A stretch of 64,000 nt of DNA from Trichobilharzia regenti (GCA_944472135.2 OX235265.1:55005112-55069111); one strand, 5' to 3'. Shown: positions 33,280-43,445, counted from the stretch's first letter. Numbers and translations are program-made. Notes: generated by a model not told the origin, from the sequence alone.

Positions 33280-33762
33280 ATCACCACATCCGCCACACGT
33301 CGAATGTCTCCTTGCGTACTTATAACGATGTCTCGGTTTGCTTGCAAGTAGCTGCGACCTAACTGATTCTGTGATATTATTTTCATCAGTATTATCTGGA
33401 CTTATTTCTGAATTATCTACAAAATCAGGATTATTAGCGGAATCAATAATATTATAATTGGAACGACCTACTTCATTTATTGTCACTTTGTCCAGGTCTC
33501 CGTTATGAACTGAGTGATCTTTGATGTCTAATATCTTCACCACTCGATTTCCCATTTTTTGTAGTATAATTCCAACAGAAGGTCTATAGTCTTTCCCTTT
33601 GTAATAATGTACATCAGAAGTCGTGGACATCAGATGCTTTTTGAGAATTCGAGATTTGAAAAGTTTTGTAGGACTTTCACGGGTACTTGTATGCTCTGCA
33701 TTCCACACACGTAGTCTATGCATATGCAACAATTCCTCCATTTTAATCAGTTGCTCTCTCAT
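33277..33762 (-). CDS. Integrase C-terminal-tail ORF, unit 2
   Basis: Same 161 residues as unit 1, including the TTSDV variant. This links units 1 and 2 as the most recent pair or a converted pair. Confidence 0.75.
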   Translation of the reverse strand: MREQLIKMEELLHMHRLRVWNAEHTSTRESPTKLFKSRILKKHLMSTTSDVHYYKGKDYRPSVGIILQKMGNRVVKILDIKDHSVHNGDLDKVTINEVGRSNYNIIDSANNPDFVDNSEISPDNTDENNITESVRSQLLASKPRHRYKYARRHSTCGGCGD

Positions 33763-33763
33763 C

Positions 33764-34717
33764 TCATTCAGTTTTTTTCCGTGTTTTCGACAGTTCGCAT
33801 TGTAACTCAGCTACCTCATTTTTGAAAACAGTTGATGCTTGCGTTGCTGAACTTGTCGTGGAGGTTTTCATTGGATTAGCTTGAGTATTTTGAAAAGTTG
33901 AAAGACACATTGACTCCATTTTACTAGACAGCTTGGGAGAATTATAAGAATGTTGAGCAACATAAGTATTCGAACTTCTGCAAACAGTCTTGATGTGTCC
34001 AACTTTACCACATTTATGGCACTTAGCACCCCGAAAACGGCAAGTGCTTCGTAGATGTAACTTTCCACAGGATAAACACGGTTCAATGTTTTTGATCTCT
34101 CGCTGCATTCTATTACCTGTGGACGACGGTCTGGATTGCTTTCCATGAACACTTGTATTTTCGACTTTAGAAAGCATAACATCAGACACTGACGTAGTGG
34201 AAGCAGAGTATTCATTATTGACATCTTCATATGTAATACATAAATCTTTAGCAGTTTGAAAAGTACAAGAAGGAATCTGAATTAACTCTTTCTCTAACTT
34301 AGGAATATTGATTCCAGCAATTACACGATCACGTAGTTGAGTATGCAGCTGATCTCCAAAGTTACACTTTGAAGCTTGTATTTGGAGTTGAAGAATGAAC
34401 TCTCGAATCTTCTGGTTGGGAGCACGAACCAGTTTGTTGAAGTGAACCCTCTCTCTGGTCTCAAAAGTAGTTATATGGAAGTGATGTATCAGAAGTTCAC
34501 GGATTTTGTCATATGACAGAGAGATAGGTTTACCTGAAAACGCCAGATTCTTCACTAGGATATACGCATCTAGCCCAATAGCAGTGATGAAATGTGCTGG
34601 TATTTTGTCATCCCGAACATTCTTTGAAATGCACCACTCATCGAAGCATTCCAAATAATCAGCAATCTCCCTCGGAGTAGCATTTATAGGAAAATTTCCC
34701 AGGTTATTTAGTTCCAT
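33764..34717 (-). CDS. Gag of mini LTR element, unit 2
   Basis: Protein identical to unit 1 over 317 residues; both zinc knuckles intact; same A7 run before the stop. Confidence 0.85.
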   Translation of the reverse strand: MELNNLGNFPINATPREIADYLECFDEWCISKNVRDDKIPAHFITAIGLDAYILVKNLAFSGKPISLSYDKIRELLIHHFHITTFETRERVHFNKLVRAPNQKIREFILQLQIQASKCNFGDQLHTQLRDRVIAGINIPKLEKELIQIPSCTFQTAKDLCITYEDVNNEYSASTTSVSDVMLSKVENTSVHGKQSRPSSTGNRMQREIKNIEPCLSCGKLHLRSTCRFRGAKCHKCGKVGHIKTVCRSSNTYVAQHSYNSPKLSSKMESMCLSTFQNTQANPMKTSTTSSATQASTVFKNEVAELQCELSKTRKKTE

Positions 34718-34730
34718 CGCGACGCCAATT

Positions 34731-34915
34731 TGTGGTAATTTATTGTAATTGTAATATTAGTATTTCAAGATGACCGAATTACACGAATCCAAACAAAACA
34801 CAGAGAGGGCAGAATTCAGGAATTTGTATTTAGCGAAATTATTATGCAATTCATATAAAAAACATATCAACAGTCAACAGTAAGTATTTAAACAATACAG
34901 AGATAGAAATTGTCA
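34731..34915 (-). repeat. Mini-element LTR 3
   Basis: Shared LTR between units 2 and 3, at the exact 1636-bp period. Confidence 0.88.
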
Positions 34916-35398
34916 ATCACCACATCCGCCACACGTCGAATGTCTCCTTGCGTACTTATAACGATGTCTCGGTTTGCTTGCAAGTAGCTGCGACCTAACT
35001 GATTCTGTGATATTATTTTCATCAGTATTATCTGGACTTATTTCTGAATTATCTACAAAATCAGGATTATTAGCGGAATCAATAATATTATAATTGGAAC
35101 GACCTACTTCATTTATTGTCACTTTGTCCAGGTCTCCGTTATGAACTGAGTGATCTTTGATGTCTAATATCTTCACCACTCGATTTCCCATTTTTTGTAG
35201 TATAATTCCAACAGAAGGTCTATAGTCTTTCCCTTTGTAATAATGTACATTAGAAGTCGTGGACATCAGATGCTTTTTGAGAATTCGAGATTTGAAAAGT
35301 TTTGTAGGACTTTCACGGGTACTTGTATGCTCTGCATTCCACACACGTAGTCTATGCATATGCAACAATTCCTCCATTTTAATCAGTTGCTCTCTCAT
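34913..35398 (-). CDS. Integrase C-terminal-tail ORF, unit 3
   Basis: Differs from units 1-2 at one residue (TTSNV, from a single plus-strand change ACATCAG to ACATTAG). Shares this state with units 4, 5 and the duplicate locus. Confidence 0.75.
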   Translation of the reverse strand: MREQLIKMEELLHMHRLRVWNAEHTSTRESPTKLFKSRILKKHLMSTTSNVHYYKGKDYRPSVGIILQKMGNRVVKILDIKDHSVHNGDLDKVTINEVGRSNYNIIDSANNPDFVDNSEISPDNTDENNITESVRSQLLASKPRHRYKYARRHSTCGGCGD

Positions 35399-35399
35399 C

Positions 35400-36353
35400 T
35401 CATTCAGTTTTTTTCCGTGTTTTCGACAGTTCGCATTGTAACTCAGCTACCTCATTTTTGAAAACAGTTGATGCTTGCGTTGCTGAACTTGTCGTGGAGG
35501 TTTTCATTGGATTAGCTTGAGTATTTTGAAAAGTTGAAAGACACATTGACTCCATTTTACTAGACAGCTTGGGAGAATTATAAGAATGTTGAGCAACATA
35601 AGTATTCGAACTTCTGCAAACAGTCTTGATGTGTCCAACTTTACCACATTTATGGCACTTAGCACCCCGAAAACGGCAAGTGCTTCGTAGATGTAACTTT
35701 CCACAGGATAAACACGGTTCAATGTTTTTGATCTCTCGCTGCATTCTATTACCTGTGGACGACGGTCTGGATTGCTTTCCATGAACACTTGTATTTTCGA
35801 CTTTAGAAAGCATAACATCAGACACTGACGTAGTGGAAGCAGAGTATTCATTATTGACATCTTCATATGTAATACATAAATCTTTAGCAGTTTGAAAAGT
35901 ACAAGAAGGAATCTGAATTAACTCTTTCTCTAACTTAGGAATATTGATTCCAGCAATTACACGATCACGTAGTTGAGTATGCAGCTGATCTCCAAAGTTA
36001 CACTTTGAAGCTTGTATTTGGAGTTGAAGAATGAACTCTCGAATCTTCTGGTTGGGAGCACGAACCAGTTTGTTGAAGTGAACCCTCTCTCTGGTCTCAA
36101 AAGTAGTTATATGGAAGTGATGTATCAGAAGTTCACGGATTTTGTCATATGACAGAGAGATAGGTTTACCTGAAAACGCCAGATTCTTCACTAGGATATA
36201 CGCATCTAGCCCAATAGCAGTGATGAAATGTGCTGGTATTTTGTCATCCCGAACATTCTTTGAAATGCACCACTCATCGAAGCATTCCAAATAATCAGCA
36301 ATCTCCCTCGGAGTAGCATTTATAGGAAAATTTCCCAGGTTATTTAGTTCCAT
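35400..36353 (-). CDS. Gag of mini LTR element, unit 3
   Basis: Protein identical to units 1 and 2; zinc knuckles intact. Confidence 0.85.
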   Translation of the reverse strand: MELNNLGNFPINATPREIADYLECFDEWCISKNVRDDKIPAHFITAIGLDAYILVKNLAFSGKPISLSYDKIRELLIHHFHITTFETRERVHFNKLVRAPNQKIREFILQLQIQASKCNFGDQLHTQLRDRVIAGINIPKLEKELIQIPSCTFQTAKDLCITYEDVNNEYSASTTSVSDVMLSKVENTSVHGKQSRPSSTGNRMQREIKNIEPCLSCGKLHLRSTCRFRGAKCHKCGKVGHIKTVCRSSNTYVAQHSYNSPKLSSKMESMCLSTFQNTQANPMKTSTTSSATQASTVFKNEVAELQCELSKTRKKTE

Positions 36354-36366
36354 CGCGACGCCAATT

Positions 36367-36551
36367 TGTGGTAATTTATTGTAATTGTAATATTAGTATT
36401 TCAAGATGACCGAATTACACGAATCCAAACAAAACACAGAGAGGGCAGAATTCAGGAATTTGTATTTAGCGAAATTATTATGCAATTCATATAAAAAACA
36501 TATCAACAGTCAACAGTAAGTATTTAAACAATACAGAGATAGAAATTGTCA
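36367..36551 (-). repeat. Mini-element LTR 4
   Basis: Shared LTR between units 3 and 4. Confidence 0.88.
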
Positions 36552-37034
36552 ATCACCACATCCGCCACACGTCGAATGTCTCCTTGCGTACTTATAACGA
36601 TGTCTCGGTTTGCTTGCAAGTAGCTGCGACCTAACTGATTCTGTGATATTATTTTCATCAGTATTATCTGGACTTATTTCTGAATTATCTACAAAATCAG
36701 GATTATTAGCGGAATCAATAATATTATAATTGGAACGACCTACTTCATTTATTGTCACTTTGTCCAGGTCTCCGTTATGAACTGAGTGATCTTTGATGTC
36801 TAATATCTTCACCACTCGATTTCCCATTTTTTGTAGTATAATTCCAACAGAAGGTCTATAGTCTTTCCCTTTGTAATAATGTACATTAGAAGTCGTGGAC
36901 ATCAGATGCTTTTTGAGAATTCGAGATTTGAAAAGTTTTGTAGGACTTTCACGGGTACTTGTATGCTCTGCATTCCACACACGTAGTCTATGCATATGCA
37001 ACAATTCCTCCATTTTAATCAGTTGCTCTCTCAT
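36549..37034 (-). CDS. Integrase C-terminal-tail ORF, unit 4
   Basis: Identical to the unit 3 product (TTSNV state). Confidence 0.75.
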   Translation of the reverse strand: MREQLIKMEELLHMHRLRVWNAEHTSTRESPTKLFKSRILKKHLMSTTSNVHYYKGKDYRPSVGIILQKMGNRVVKILDIKDHSVHNGDLDKVTINEVGRSNYNIIDSANNPDFVDNSEISPDNTDENNITESVRSQLLASKPRHRYKYARRHSTCGGCGD

Positions 37035-37035
37035 C

Positions 37036-37989
37036 TCATTCAGTTTTTTTCCGTGTTTTCGACAGTTCGCATTGTAACTCAGCTACCTCATTTTTGAAAA
37101 CAGTTGATGCTTGCGTTGCTGAACTTGTCGTGGAGGTTTTCATTGGATTAGCTTGAGTATTTTGAAAAGTTGAAAGACACATTGACTCCATTTTACTAGA
37201 CAGCTTGGGAGAATTATAAGAATGTTGAGCAACATAAGTATTCGAACTTCTGCAAACAGTCTTGATGTGTCCAACTTTACCACATTTATGGCACTTAGCA
37301 CCCCGAAAACGGCAAGTGCTTCGTAGATGTAACTTTCCACAGGATAAACACGGTTCAATGTTTTTGATCTCTCGCTGCATTCTATTACCTGTGGACGACG
37401 GTCTGGATTGCTTTCCATGAACACTTGTATTTTCGACTTTAGAAAGCATAACATCAGACACTGACGTAGTGGAAGCAGAGTATTCATTATTGACATCTTC
37501 ATATGTAATACATAAATCTTTAGCAGTTTGAAAAGTACAAGAAGGAATCTGAATTAACTCTTTCTCTAACTTAGGAATATTGATTCCAGCAATTACACGA
37601 TCACGTAGTTGAGTATGCAGCTGATCTCCAAAGTTACACTTTGAAGCTTGTATTTGGAGTTGAAGAATGAACTCTCGAATCTTCTGGTTGGGAGCACGAA
37701 CCAGTTTGTTGAAGTGAACCCTCTCTCTGGTCTCAAAAGTAGTTATATGGAAGTGATGTATCAGAAGTTCACGGATTTTGTCATATGACAGAGAGATAGG
37801 TTTACCTGAAAACGCCAGATTCTTCACTAGGATATACGCATCTAGCCCAATAGCAGTGATGAAATGTGCTGGTATTTTGTCATCCCGAACATTCTTTGAA
37901 ATGCACCACTCATCGAAGCATTCCAAATAATCAGCAATCTCCCTCGGAGTAGCATTTATAGGAAAATTTCCCAGGTTATTTAGTTCCAT
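37036..37989 (-). CDS. Gag of mini LTR element, unit 4
   Basis: Protein identical to units 1-3; zinc knuckles intact. Confidence 0.85.
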   Translation of the reverse strand: MELNNLGNFPINATPREIADYLECFDEWCISKNVRDDKIPAHFITAIGLDAYILVKNLAFSGKPISLSYDKIRELLIHHFHITTFETRERVHFNKLVRAPNQKIREFILQLQIQASKCNFGDQLHTQLRDRVIAGINIPKLEKELIQIPSCTFQTAKDLCITYEDVNNEYSASTTSVSDVMLSKVENTSVHGKQSRPSSTGNRMQREIKNIEPCLSCGKLHLRSTCRFRGAKCHKCGKVGHIKTVCRSSNTYVAQHSYNSPKLSSKMESMCLSTFQNTQANPMKTSTTSSATQASTVFKNEVAELQCELSKTRKKTE

Positions 37990-38002
37990 CGCGACGCCAA
38001 TT

Positions 38003-38187
38003 TGTGGTAATTTATTGTAATTGTAATATTAGTATTTCAAGATGACCGAATTACACGAATCCAAACAAAACACAGAGAGGGCAGAATTCAGGAATTTGTA
38101 TTTAGCGAAATTATTATGCAATTCATATAAAAAACATATCAACAGTCAACAGTAAGTATTTAAACAATACAGAGATAGAAATTGTCA
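38003..38187 (-). repeat. Mini-element LTR 5
   Basis: Shared LTR between units 4 and 5. Confidence 0.88.
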
Positions 38188-38670
38188 ATCACCACATCCG
38201 CCACACGTCGAATGTCTCCTTGCGTACTTATAACGATGTCTCGGTTTGCTTGCAAGTAGCTGCGACCTAACTGATTCTGTGATATTATTTTCATCAGTAT
38301 TATCTGGACTTATTTCTGAATTATCTACAAAATCAGGATTATTAGCGGAATCAATAATATTATAATTGGAACGACCTACTTCATTTATTGTCACTTTGTC
38401 CAGGTCTCCGTTATGAACTGAGTGATCTTTGATGTCTAATATCTTCACCACTCGATTTCCCATTTTTTGTAGTATAATTCCAACAGAAGGTCTATAGTCT
38501 TTCCCTTTGTAATAATGTACATTAGAAGTCGTGGACATCAGATGCTTTTTGAGAATTCGAGATTTGAAAAGTTTTGTAGGACTTTCACGGGTACTTGTAT
38601 GCTCTGCATTCCACACACGTAGTCTATGCATATGCAACAATTCCTCCATTTTAATCAGTTGCTCTCTCAT
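38185..38670 (-). CDS. Integrase C-terminal-tail ORF, unit 5
   Basis: Identical to units 3 and 4 (TTSNV state). Confidence 0.75.
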   Translation of the reverse strand: MREQLIKMEELLHMHRLRVWNAEHTSTRESPTKLFKSRILKKHLMSTTSNVHYYKGKDYRPSVGIILQKMGNRVVKILDIKDHSVHNGDLDKVTINEVGRSNYNIIDSANNPDFVDNSEISPDNTDENNITESVRSQLLASKPRHRYKYARRHSTCGGCGD

Positions 38671-38671
38671 C

Positions 38672-39625
38672 TCATTCAGTTTTTTTCCGTGTTTTCGACA
38701 GTTCGCATTGTAACTCAGCTACCTCATTTTTGAAAACAGTTGATGCTTGCGTTGCTGAACTTGTCGTGGAGGTTTTCATTGGATTAGCTTGAGTATTTTG
38801 AAAAGTTGAAAGACACATTGACTCCATTTTACTAGACAGCTTGGGAGAATTATAAGAATGTTGAGCAACATAAGTATTCGAACTTCTGCAAACAGTCTTG
38901 ATTTGTCCAACTTTACCACATTTATGGCACTTAGCACCCCGAAAACTGCAAGTGCTTCGTAGATGTAACTTTCCACAGGATAAACACGGTTCAATGTTTT
39001 TGATCTCTCGCTGCATTCTATTACCTGTGGACGACGGTCTGGATTGCTTTCCATGAACACTTGTATTTTCGACTTTAGAAAGCATAACATCAGACACTGA
39101 CGTAGTGGAAGCAGAGTATTCATTATTGACATCTTCATATGTAATACATAAATCTTTAGCAGTTTGAAAAGTACAAGAAGGAATCTGAATTAACTCTTTC
39201 TCTAACTTAGGAATATTGATTCCAGCAATTACACGATCACGTAGTTGAGTATGCAGCTGATCTCCAAAGTTACACTTTGAAGCTTGTATTTGGAGTTGAA
39301 GAATGAACTCTCGAATCTTCTGGTTGGGAGCACGAACCAGTTTGTTGAAGTGAACCCTCTCTCTGGTCTCAAAAGTAGTTATATGGAAGTGATGTATCAG
39401 AAGTTCACGGATTTTGTCATATGACAGAGAGATAGGTTTACCTGAAAACGCCAGATTCTTCACTAGGATATACGCATCTAGCCCAATAGCAGTGATGAAA
39501 TGTGCTGGTATTTTGTCATCCCGAACATTCTTTGAAATGCACCACTCATCGAAGCATTCCAAATAATCAGCAATCTCCCTCGGAGTAGCATTTATAGGAA
39601 AATTTCCCAGGTTATTTAGTTCCAT
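38672..39625 (-). CDS. Gag of mini LTR element, unit 5, damaged second zinc knuckle
   Basis: Differs from the other units at two positions in the nucleocapsid-like part: R227 to S (CSFRGAK) and H241 to Q (CGKVGQ). The second change removes the metal-binding histidine of the second CCHC knuckle and should weaken RNA binding. The edge unit is the only one with amino-acid changes in Gag, as expected if internal units are homogenised more effectively than the end. Confidence 0.85.
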   Translation of the reverse strand: MELNNLGNFPINATPREIADYLECFDEWCISKNVRDDKIPAHFITAIGLDAYILVKNLAFSGKPISLSYDKIRELLIHHFHITTFETRERVHFNKLVRAPNQKIREFILQLQIQASKCNFGDQLHTQLRDRVIAGINIPKLEKELIQIPSCTFQTAKDLCITYEDVNNEYSASTTSVSDVMLSKVENTSVHGKQSRPSSTGNRMQREIKNIEPCLSCGKLHLRSTCSFRGAKCHKCGKVGQIKTVCRSSNTYVAQHSYNSPKLSSKMESMCLSTFQNTQANPMKTSTTSSATQASTVFKNEVAELQCELSKTRKKTE

Positions 39626-39638
39626 CGCGACGCCAATT

Positions 39639-39823
39639 TGTGGTAATTTATTGTAATTGTAATATTAGTATTTCAAGATGACCGAATTACACGAATCCAA
39701 ACAAAACACAGAGAGGGCAGAATTCAGGAATTTGTATTTAGCGAAATTATTATGCAATTCATATAAAAAACATATCAACAGTCAACAGTAAGTATTTAAA
39801 CAATACAGAGATAGAAATTGTCA
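39639..39823 (-). repeat. Mini-element LTR 6 (5' outer)
   Basis: The 5'-most LTR of the minus-strand array. The sequence after 39823 (ATTAGCATATTAGGC) corresponds to ATCAGCACATTAGGC at the duplicate locus (after 61551). Confidence 0.88.
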
Positions 39824-40244
39824 ATTAGCATATTAGGCTAGATTAGTGGGTAGGGTTCTTTTTTTGACTTATGCTTGTGCGAGTATCAGTTGTGCTTAAT
39901 GGTTACGGGTGCACTAGACCTTTCCTGTTTTCATGCAAGAGGGGAGCCAGCACTAGTTGTTTAGGAATTCTGACATCCCTAGCAGCTGTATTTTCAAGGA
40001 CGACAGGGACGCAGGTGATAAATGCTGATGGGATCCTTGTGATGGCCATGGCTTATTATTCCACCTATTGTTTGATGCTAATTGTGTCCTTGTGTGTGTT
40101 TCGTGTGCACTGTATTGTGGGTTGGTTCCCAGCAGACTTGTACTATATATCCGATCAAAATTTGTTTGTGCGCCATACTCTGAGGACCCTGAGTTGTTGG
40201 TCGCCAAGCTCTCACTATTACTACTTGTAATATCGGGGGGTGGC
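39824..40244. other. Duplicated interval, no clear gene
   Basis: Shared with 61552-61972 at visibly lower identity than the rest of the duplication. An open plus-strand frame (39871-40230) is hydrophobic and Leu/Ser-rich, with no family resemblance; I do not call it a gene. Confidence 0.45.
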
Positions 40245-40399
40245 TGTCAATGTAAATGAAAATTGAACGATCAATTCATGGTTGTTTGCTCAAACTGAGC
40301 TCCTCCATAGTTTTCGCGGGTGCCATCAATCCGGCAGACATCGTCTCATCGTTTCCTGTACAGAGGAAGATAATAAAAATTATCAGAATTATTACCGTG
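40245..40399 (+). repeat. BEL/Pao-like LTR, partial copy
   Basis: Begins TGTCAATGTAAATG, then AACGATCAATTCATGG, as in the neighbouring LTR starting at 40400, and stops after about 155 bp. It may be a U3 duplicate in front of the full LTR. The counterpart is 61973-62127. Confidence 0.65.
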
Positions 40400-40700
40400 T
40401 GTCAGTGTACTTGTAGATTGAACGATCAATTCATGGTTGTTTGCTCAAACCCAACTTCCCTGTATTTCCGCGGAGGCATCAATACACCAGTCATCGTCTC
40501 ATCGATCGCTGTTCAGAAAGCACGTACAAAACCGTCAGAAGTAATCTTGTGATTTATTATTGTAATATTTGTTCATAGACCTTAGTTATTATGCTGCTCA
40601 TATGTTGGTGTTTGAATAGAGAATTCTCGAGTCGCCAACCGGTGTTCGGGTTTTTGCGTCCGTTAGTACTAAGAGTTTCTGAAAGGCTTCGAGGGACAGC
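40400..40700 (+). repeat. BEL/Pao-like LTR, plus orientation
   Basis: Starts TGTCAGTGTAC, with GATTGAACGATCAATTCATG soon after. Its poly(A) region (TTGAATAGAGAATTCTCGAG) corresponds to AATAAAGAATTCTCAAG in the minus-strand copy at 44800-45071. Homology with that copy continues past the LTR into a shared leader (to about 40760). The 3' edge is approximate. Confidence 0.65.
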
Positions 40701-40848
40701 TAGAGGCGCGGCGTGGCAAGAGCTGGGCATTAACGGTTTTCGAGGCGTGACTGACAGTTTTTGACGGTTTGTAACTGTTTCTGACGTTTGGATAGTCTCT
40801 GTCCATCTTTCCTCGTGCAGGCCAAGTCTTCTTTGAACAGGTGTTATC

Positions 40849-42213
40849 TTGACCTTTCTGGAATTTTGGTTACCTTCAGTGATACCTGGGTCAAAGAAGA
40901 GACAGAGCGTCTTGAAAGCAAACAGGAAAGTAAGTCATGTTGACTTGTCTGTTACTTGTAACGATGTGTCTGATGTTAGGCATGACATGGTTGATGTTAC
41001 TGTTTCGCCGTTCAGGGATAATAGGAACATCAAACTCCCTAAATTTGAACCACGGTGTTTCGATGGAAACACAGATGATTATTTACAATTTGTAAAGGAG
41101 TTTGAGATCATGCTGAGTAGTTTTCTATTAAGTGATGAAATGAAGTTAACGTATTTGATGAGGTATTGCACTGGAGTTGCTGCAAGAGCTATACAGTGTT
41201 GTAAGTTTATGAAGCCAAAAGAGGGCTACTACGAGTCTATGAGCAGGTTTGGAAGACCTTCGATGATTGTAGGGAAATTATTCGAGGCTGTTAAGGGTAA
41301 TGGTGGTCAATTACAAGTTGGCTCCGGGGCACTCACTGAGTATTTGGATAGTGTGTTCACTTACAAGAATGCACTGATTTCGATGAATTGCATGAGTGAC
41401 CTCAACTCGAGTTTTGCCCTAGAAGTAATAGCAAGACACCTACCTACTCGAATGCGAAGGAGGTGGGTGAAGATAAGCTCCCATATAGAGGATGAAGGTA
41501 TTGAGCCAAAGTTCGATGATATTCTGTAACTGGTAAACGATTGTGTCAATCAAGCTGTCAGCAAGTTTGCCAGTATATTGAATCTCACCCCTAGAATAGG
41601 GCAGTATGAGGGCGAAACGCAATCATTGATGACGAAATGGTCTCAAAGAGGTGGATATCGAGAAGGCTCCATGGTGCCTAGTAATGTATGTAGACCTGGT
41701 GAGGTTAACAGCTTTCGTGGTACATCCTCAACAGATAAGTTACAAGATGCAAGACAAACACGGTTGTGTTTTACACGTTTGCAAGAAGTGAATACAAAGA
41801 TGAAATGTGAACCAGTGAGCAAGTTCAGTGATAAGCTAAAAGTGAAATCAAGGTCTGACTCCGAATTGTGTGACGACAACGGTGTGGTGAAGAAGCCTGC
41901 AGTTGCAACTGGTAAGCCATTGTTGAATAGAGTGTCACAGATGACACCGTAGTTTGTGCAGGAGAAGAGAGTTACAGTTTCAGATTCCAGTTGTGACTCC
42001 ACAAGTTTACAAAATATACCTGGTCAGAGTGAAGGTATAAAACCTCTAATGATTTGTGAGGAGGAACCAAAATTGTCTACTTCTGTTATTAAAGAGCTTG
42101 AAAATGATGAAATTGATGATACGATTCGGTATATACTTTATGAACATATGTACAAACTGACACAGCAATTACGATGGACTTCGCTTCGACGTACTACCCT
42201 TGAAGTATTGTAG
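40849..42213 (+). pseudogene. BEL/Pao-like Gag relic
   Basis: Plus-strand gag downstream of the LTR. It contains IKLPKFEPRCFDGNTDDY, then LQFVKEFEIML and KLTYLMRYCTGVAARAIQ (about 41029-41200). This pattern fits the conserved Gag domain of BEL/Pao elements (KLPK...F.GD...W..F...F, then K..YL...L.G.A...I). The first frame ends at a TAA (41527-41529), and the same frame then reads LVNDCVNQAVSKFAS. A second stop lies near 41950, followed by ICEEEPKLSTSVIKELEND (about 42050-42110). No CCHC knuckle, protease or RT is visible in this unit. Gag assembles element particles. BEL/Pao is favoured over gypsy but rests on motif pattern only. Confidence 0.65.
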
Positions 42214-42463
42214 GACTTGCAGCAGTACGCCTACAACCCTTCTCAGGTTGACACCCTAGGTTGGAAAATCGACGAAGAGTTCATTTGCTGACCTCCTTCC
42301 ATCTATACCCTCAACTCTGAACGCTTAAACGCTCATGTCATTGTGTCGCAGAATATAGATGACTAACAGACACACGACGTATCTGACCGACCAAGTGTAG
42401 GCACTGAGTAATTTACACCAAAGGTAATAGCATTCAAGTAGTAACTTGGAACTTGAAAAACCT

Positions 42464-43066
42464 TTATTCATGCAAGTCAATTTTAACAGTTACGCCCTCG
42501 TACACAATTGGCTTATCCTCACTAAACTGAGCAATATCTTTCGTCCTTTCAAACGGACCGATACTAGCATAGTCATAGCATAAGACACGTGAGTTCATGG
42601 ACATCACTTTCATTGTGAATGACAACAACAACGATGGCAGATTTATACCAGGTGATGAACTTAGCAGTGAGTCAGAAGCGGTTGATGCTCGACATTTAGA
42701 AGATTGTCTAACTGCTAGATAACCACCATTGCTGTCTTTTATTATTTGCTTCGGTTTAGCGCTAGCATCTGATGATAGGTGGGTTACACGCTGATCATCC
42801 ACACTGACGGTCTCACAAATATCCATACCTTCTACCACCGCATCTGCCCTTAATTCTACTTCAAGTTCAAGTTGTACAGAACCTATGTTCAACTCAGCAG
42901 TAGTATGCATTCCCCTCATTTCATCATGATCAACCATAGACAAAAGTGCACTGTCATGATCATTGTCACAAATATTCACTTTACCGTCGTCTATCTGGTC
43001 GACTTCATCGTTTTCAAACTCTTTAGTAACAGCAGTAGATGATTTGGGTTCTTCCTCAAAAATCAT
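42464..43066 (-). CDS. BEL/Pao-like polyprotein fragment, opposite orientation
   Basis: A 200-codon acidic frame. Its start (MIFEEEPKSSTAVTKEFEND) matches the plus-strand ICEEEPKLSTSVIKELEND of 42050-42110, so this is the continuation of the same polyprotein family on the other strand. The middle is acidic and low-complexity. The end (GINLPSLLLSFTMKVMSMNS) could be the start of a protease-like region, but I see no D-T/S-G motif. Whether it is ever translated is unknown. It is best read as a relic created by an inversion or by two opposed insertions. Confidence 0.5.
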   Translation of the reverse strand: MIFEEEPKSSTAVTKEFENDEVDQIDDGKVNICDNDHDSALLSMVDHDEMRGMHTTAELNIGSVQLELEVELRADAVVEGMDICETVSVDDQRVTHLSSDASAKPKQIIKDSNGGYLAVRQSSKCRASTASDSLLSSSPGINLPSLLLSFTMKVMSMNSRVLCYDYASIGPFERTKDIAQFSEDKPIVYEGVTVKIDLHE

Positions 43067-43156
43067 TAGAGGTTTTATACCTTCACTCTGACTAGTAATA
43101 CCATGTAAACTTGTGTAGTCGGAATTGGACTCTGAAACTTTTACTCCCTTTCCAAC

Positions 43157-43445
43157 GTAGTTGGAGATTGAACGATCAATTTATGGTTGGCTACTCAAAC
43201 ACAACACTGATTGGCGGCTCAAGAATCCTTTATTGTTACGCCAACGTGCAACCAACACAGGGTCTTATAATAAAGGTTATAACAATAAATGATGATAATA
43301 CTTCCGATAATTTTTATTATCTTGCTTTGAGCCGCGAACGATGAGACGATGACTGCCCTATTGATGACTCTCGGGAATTCTATGGAGGAGTTGGTTTTGC
43401 GCAAGCAACTATGAATCGGTCGCTAAATCTTCAGCTACACTGACA
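43157..43445 (-). repeat. BEL/Pao-like LTRs joined head-to-head
   Basis: 43157-43200 matches the first 40 bp or so of the plus-oriented LTR (GTTGGAGATTGAACGATC). It is followed at once by a full minus-oriented LTR whose start, TGTCAGTGTAGC, is the complement of 43434-43445. Its poly(A) signal AATAAAGG lies near 43230 on the minus strand. The junction near 43195 abuts opposite orientations. Confidence 0.65.

Larger units (their letters stand above)
31459..39823 (-). mobile_element. Tandem array of five mini LTR elements (gag + integrase tail), 1636-bp period
   Basis: Six 185-bp LTRs alternate with five nearly identical 1451-bp internal regions in strict head-to-tail order on the minus strand. 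Each internal region holds a gag frame and a second frame related to the end of integrase. Protease, RT, RNase H and the integrase active site are absent. The layout resembles the class called terminal-repeat retrotransposons with gag (TR-GAG). The duplicate locus has the same left and right flanks but a single unit, so the array grew by four units in one copy or contracted in the other. A clear target-site duplication is not evident. Confidence 0.9.
19635..40465 (+). repeat. Segmental duplication, copy 1 (20.8 kb, expanded)
   Basis: Collinear with 53689-62194. Offsets are 34052-34054 before the LTR insertion, 28266 after it, and 28272 through the first array unit. The length difference, about 12.3 kb, is accounted for by the 5.79-kb LTR insertion with its TSD and four extra 1636-bp array units. 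The backbone identity looks very high; identity drops to the mid-90s percent by eye to the right of the array. The right edge lies inside a BEL-like LTR (TGTAT, 40461-40465). Confidence 0.92.

Noticed and set aside
31459..39823. CRISPR-like or simple satellite array
   Set aside because: The repeats are 185-bp LTRs with 1451-bp coding internal regions, so an LTR-element array explains them.
39871..40230. 119-codon protein (also 61605-61958)
   Set aside because: Hydrophobic, no motif, and the copies have drifted without a sign of constraint.
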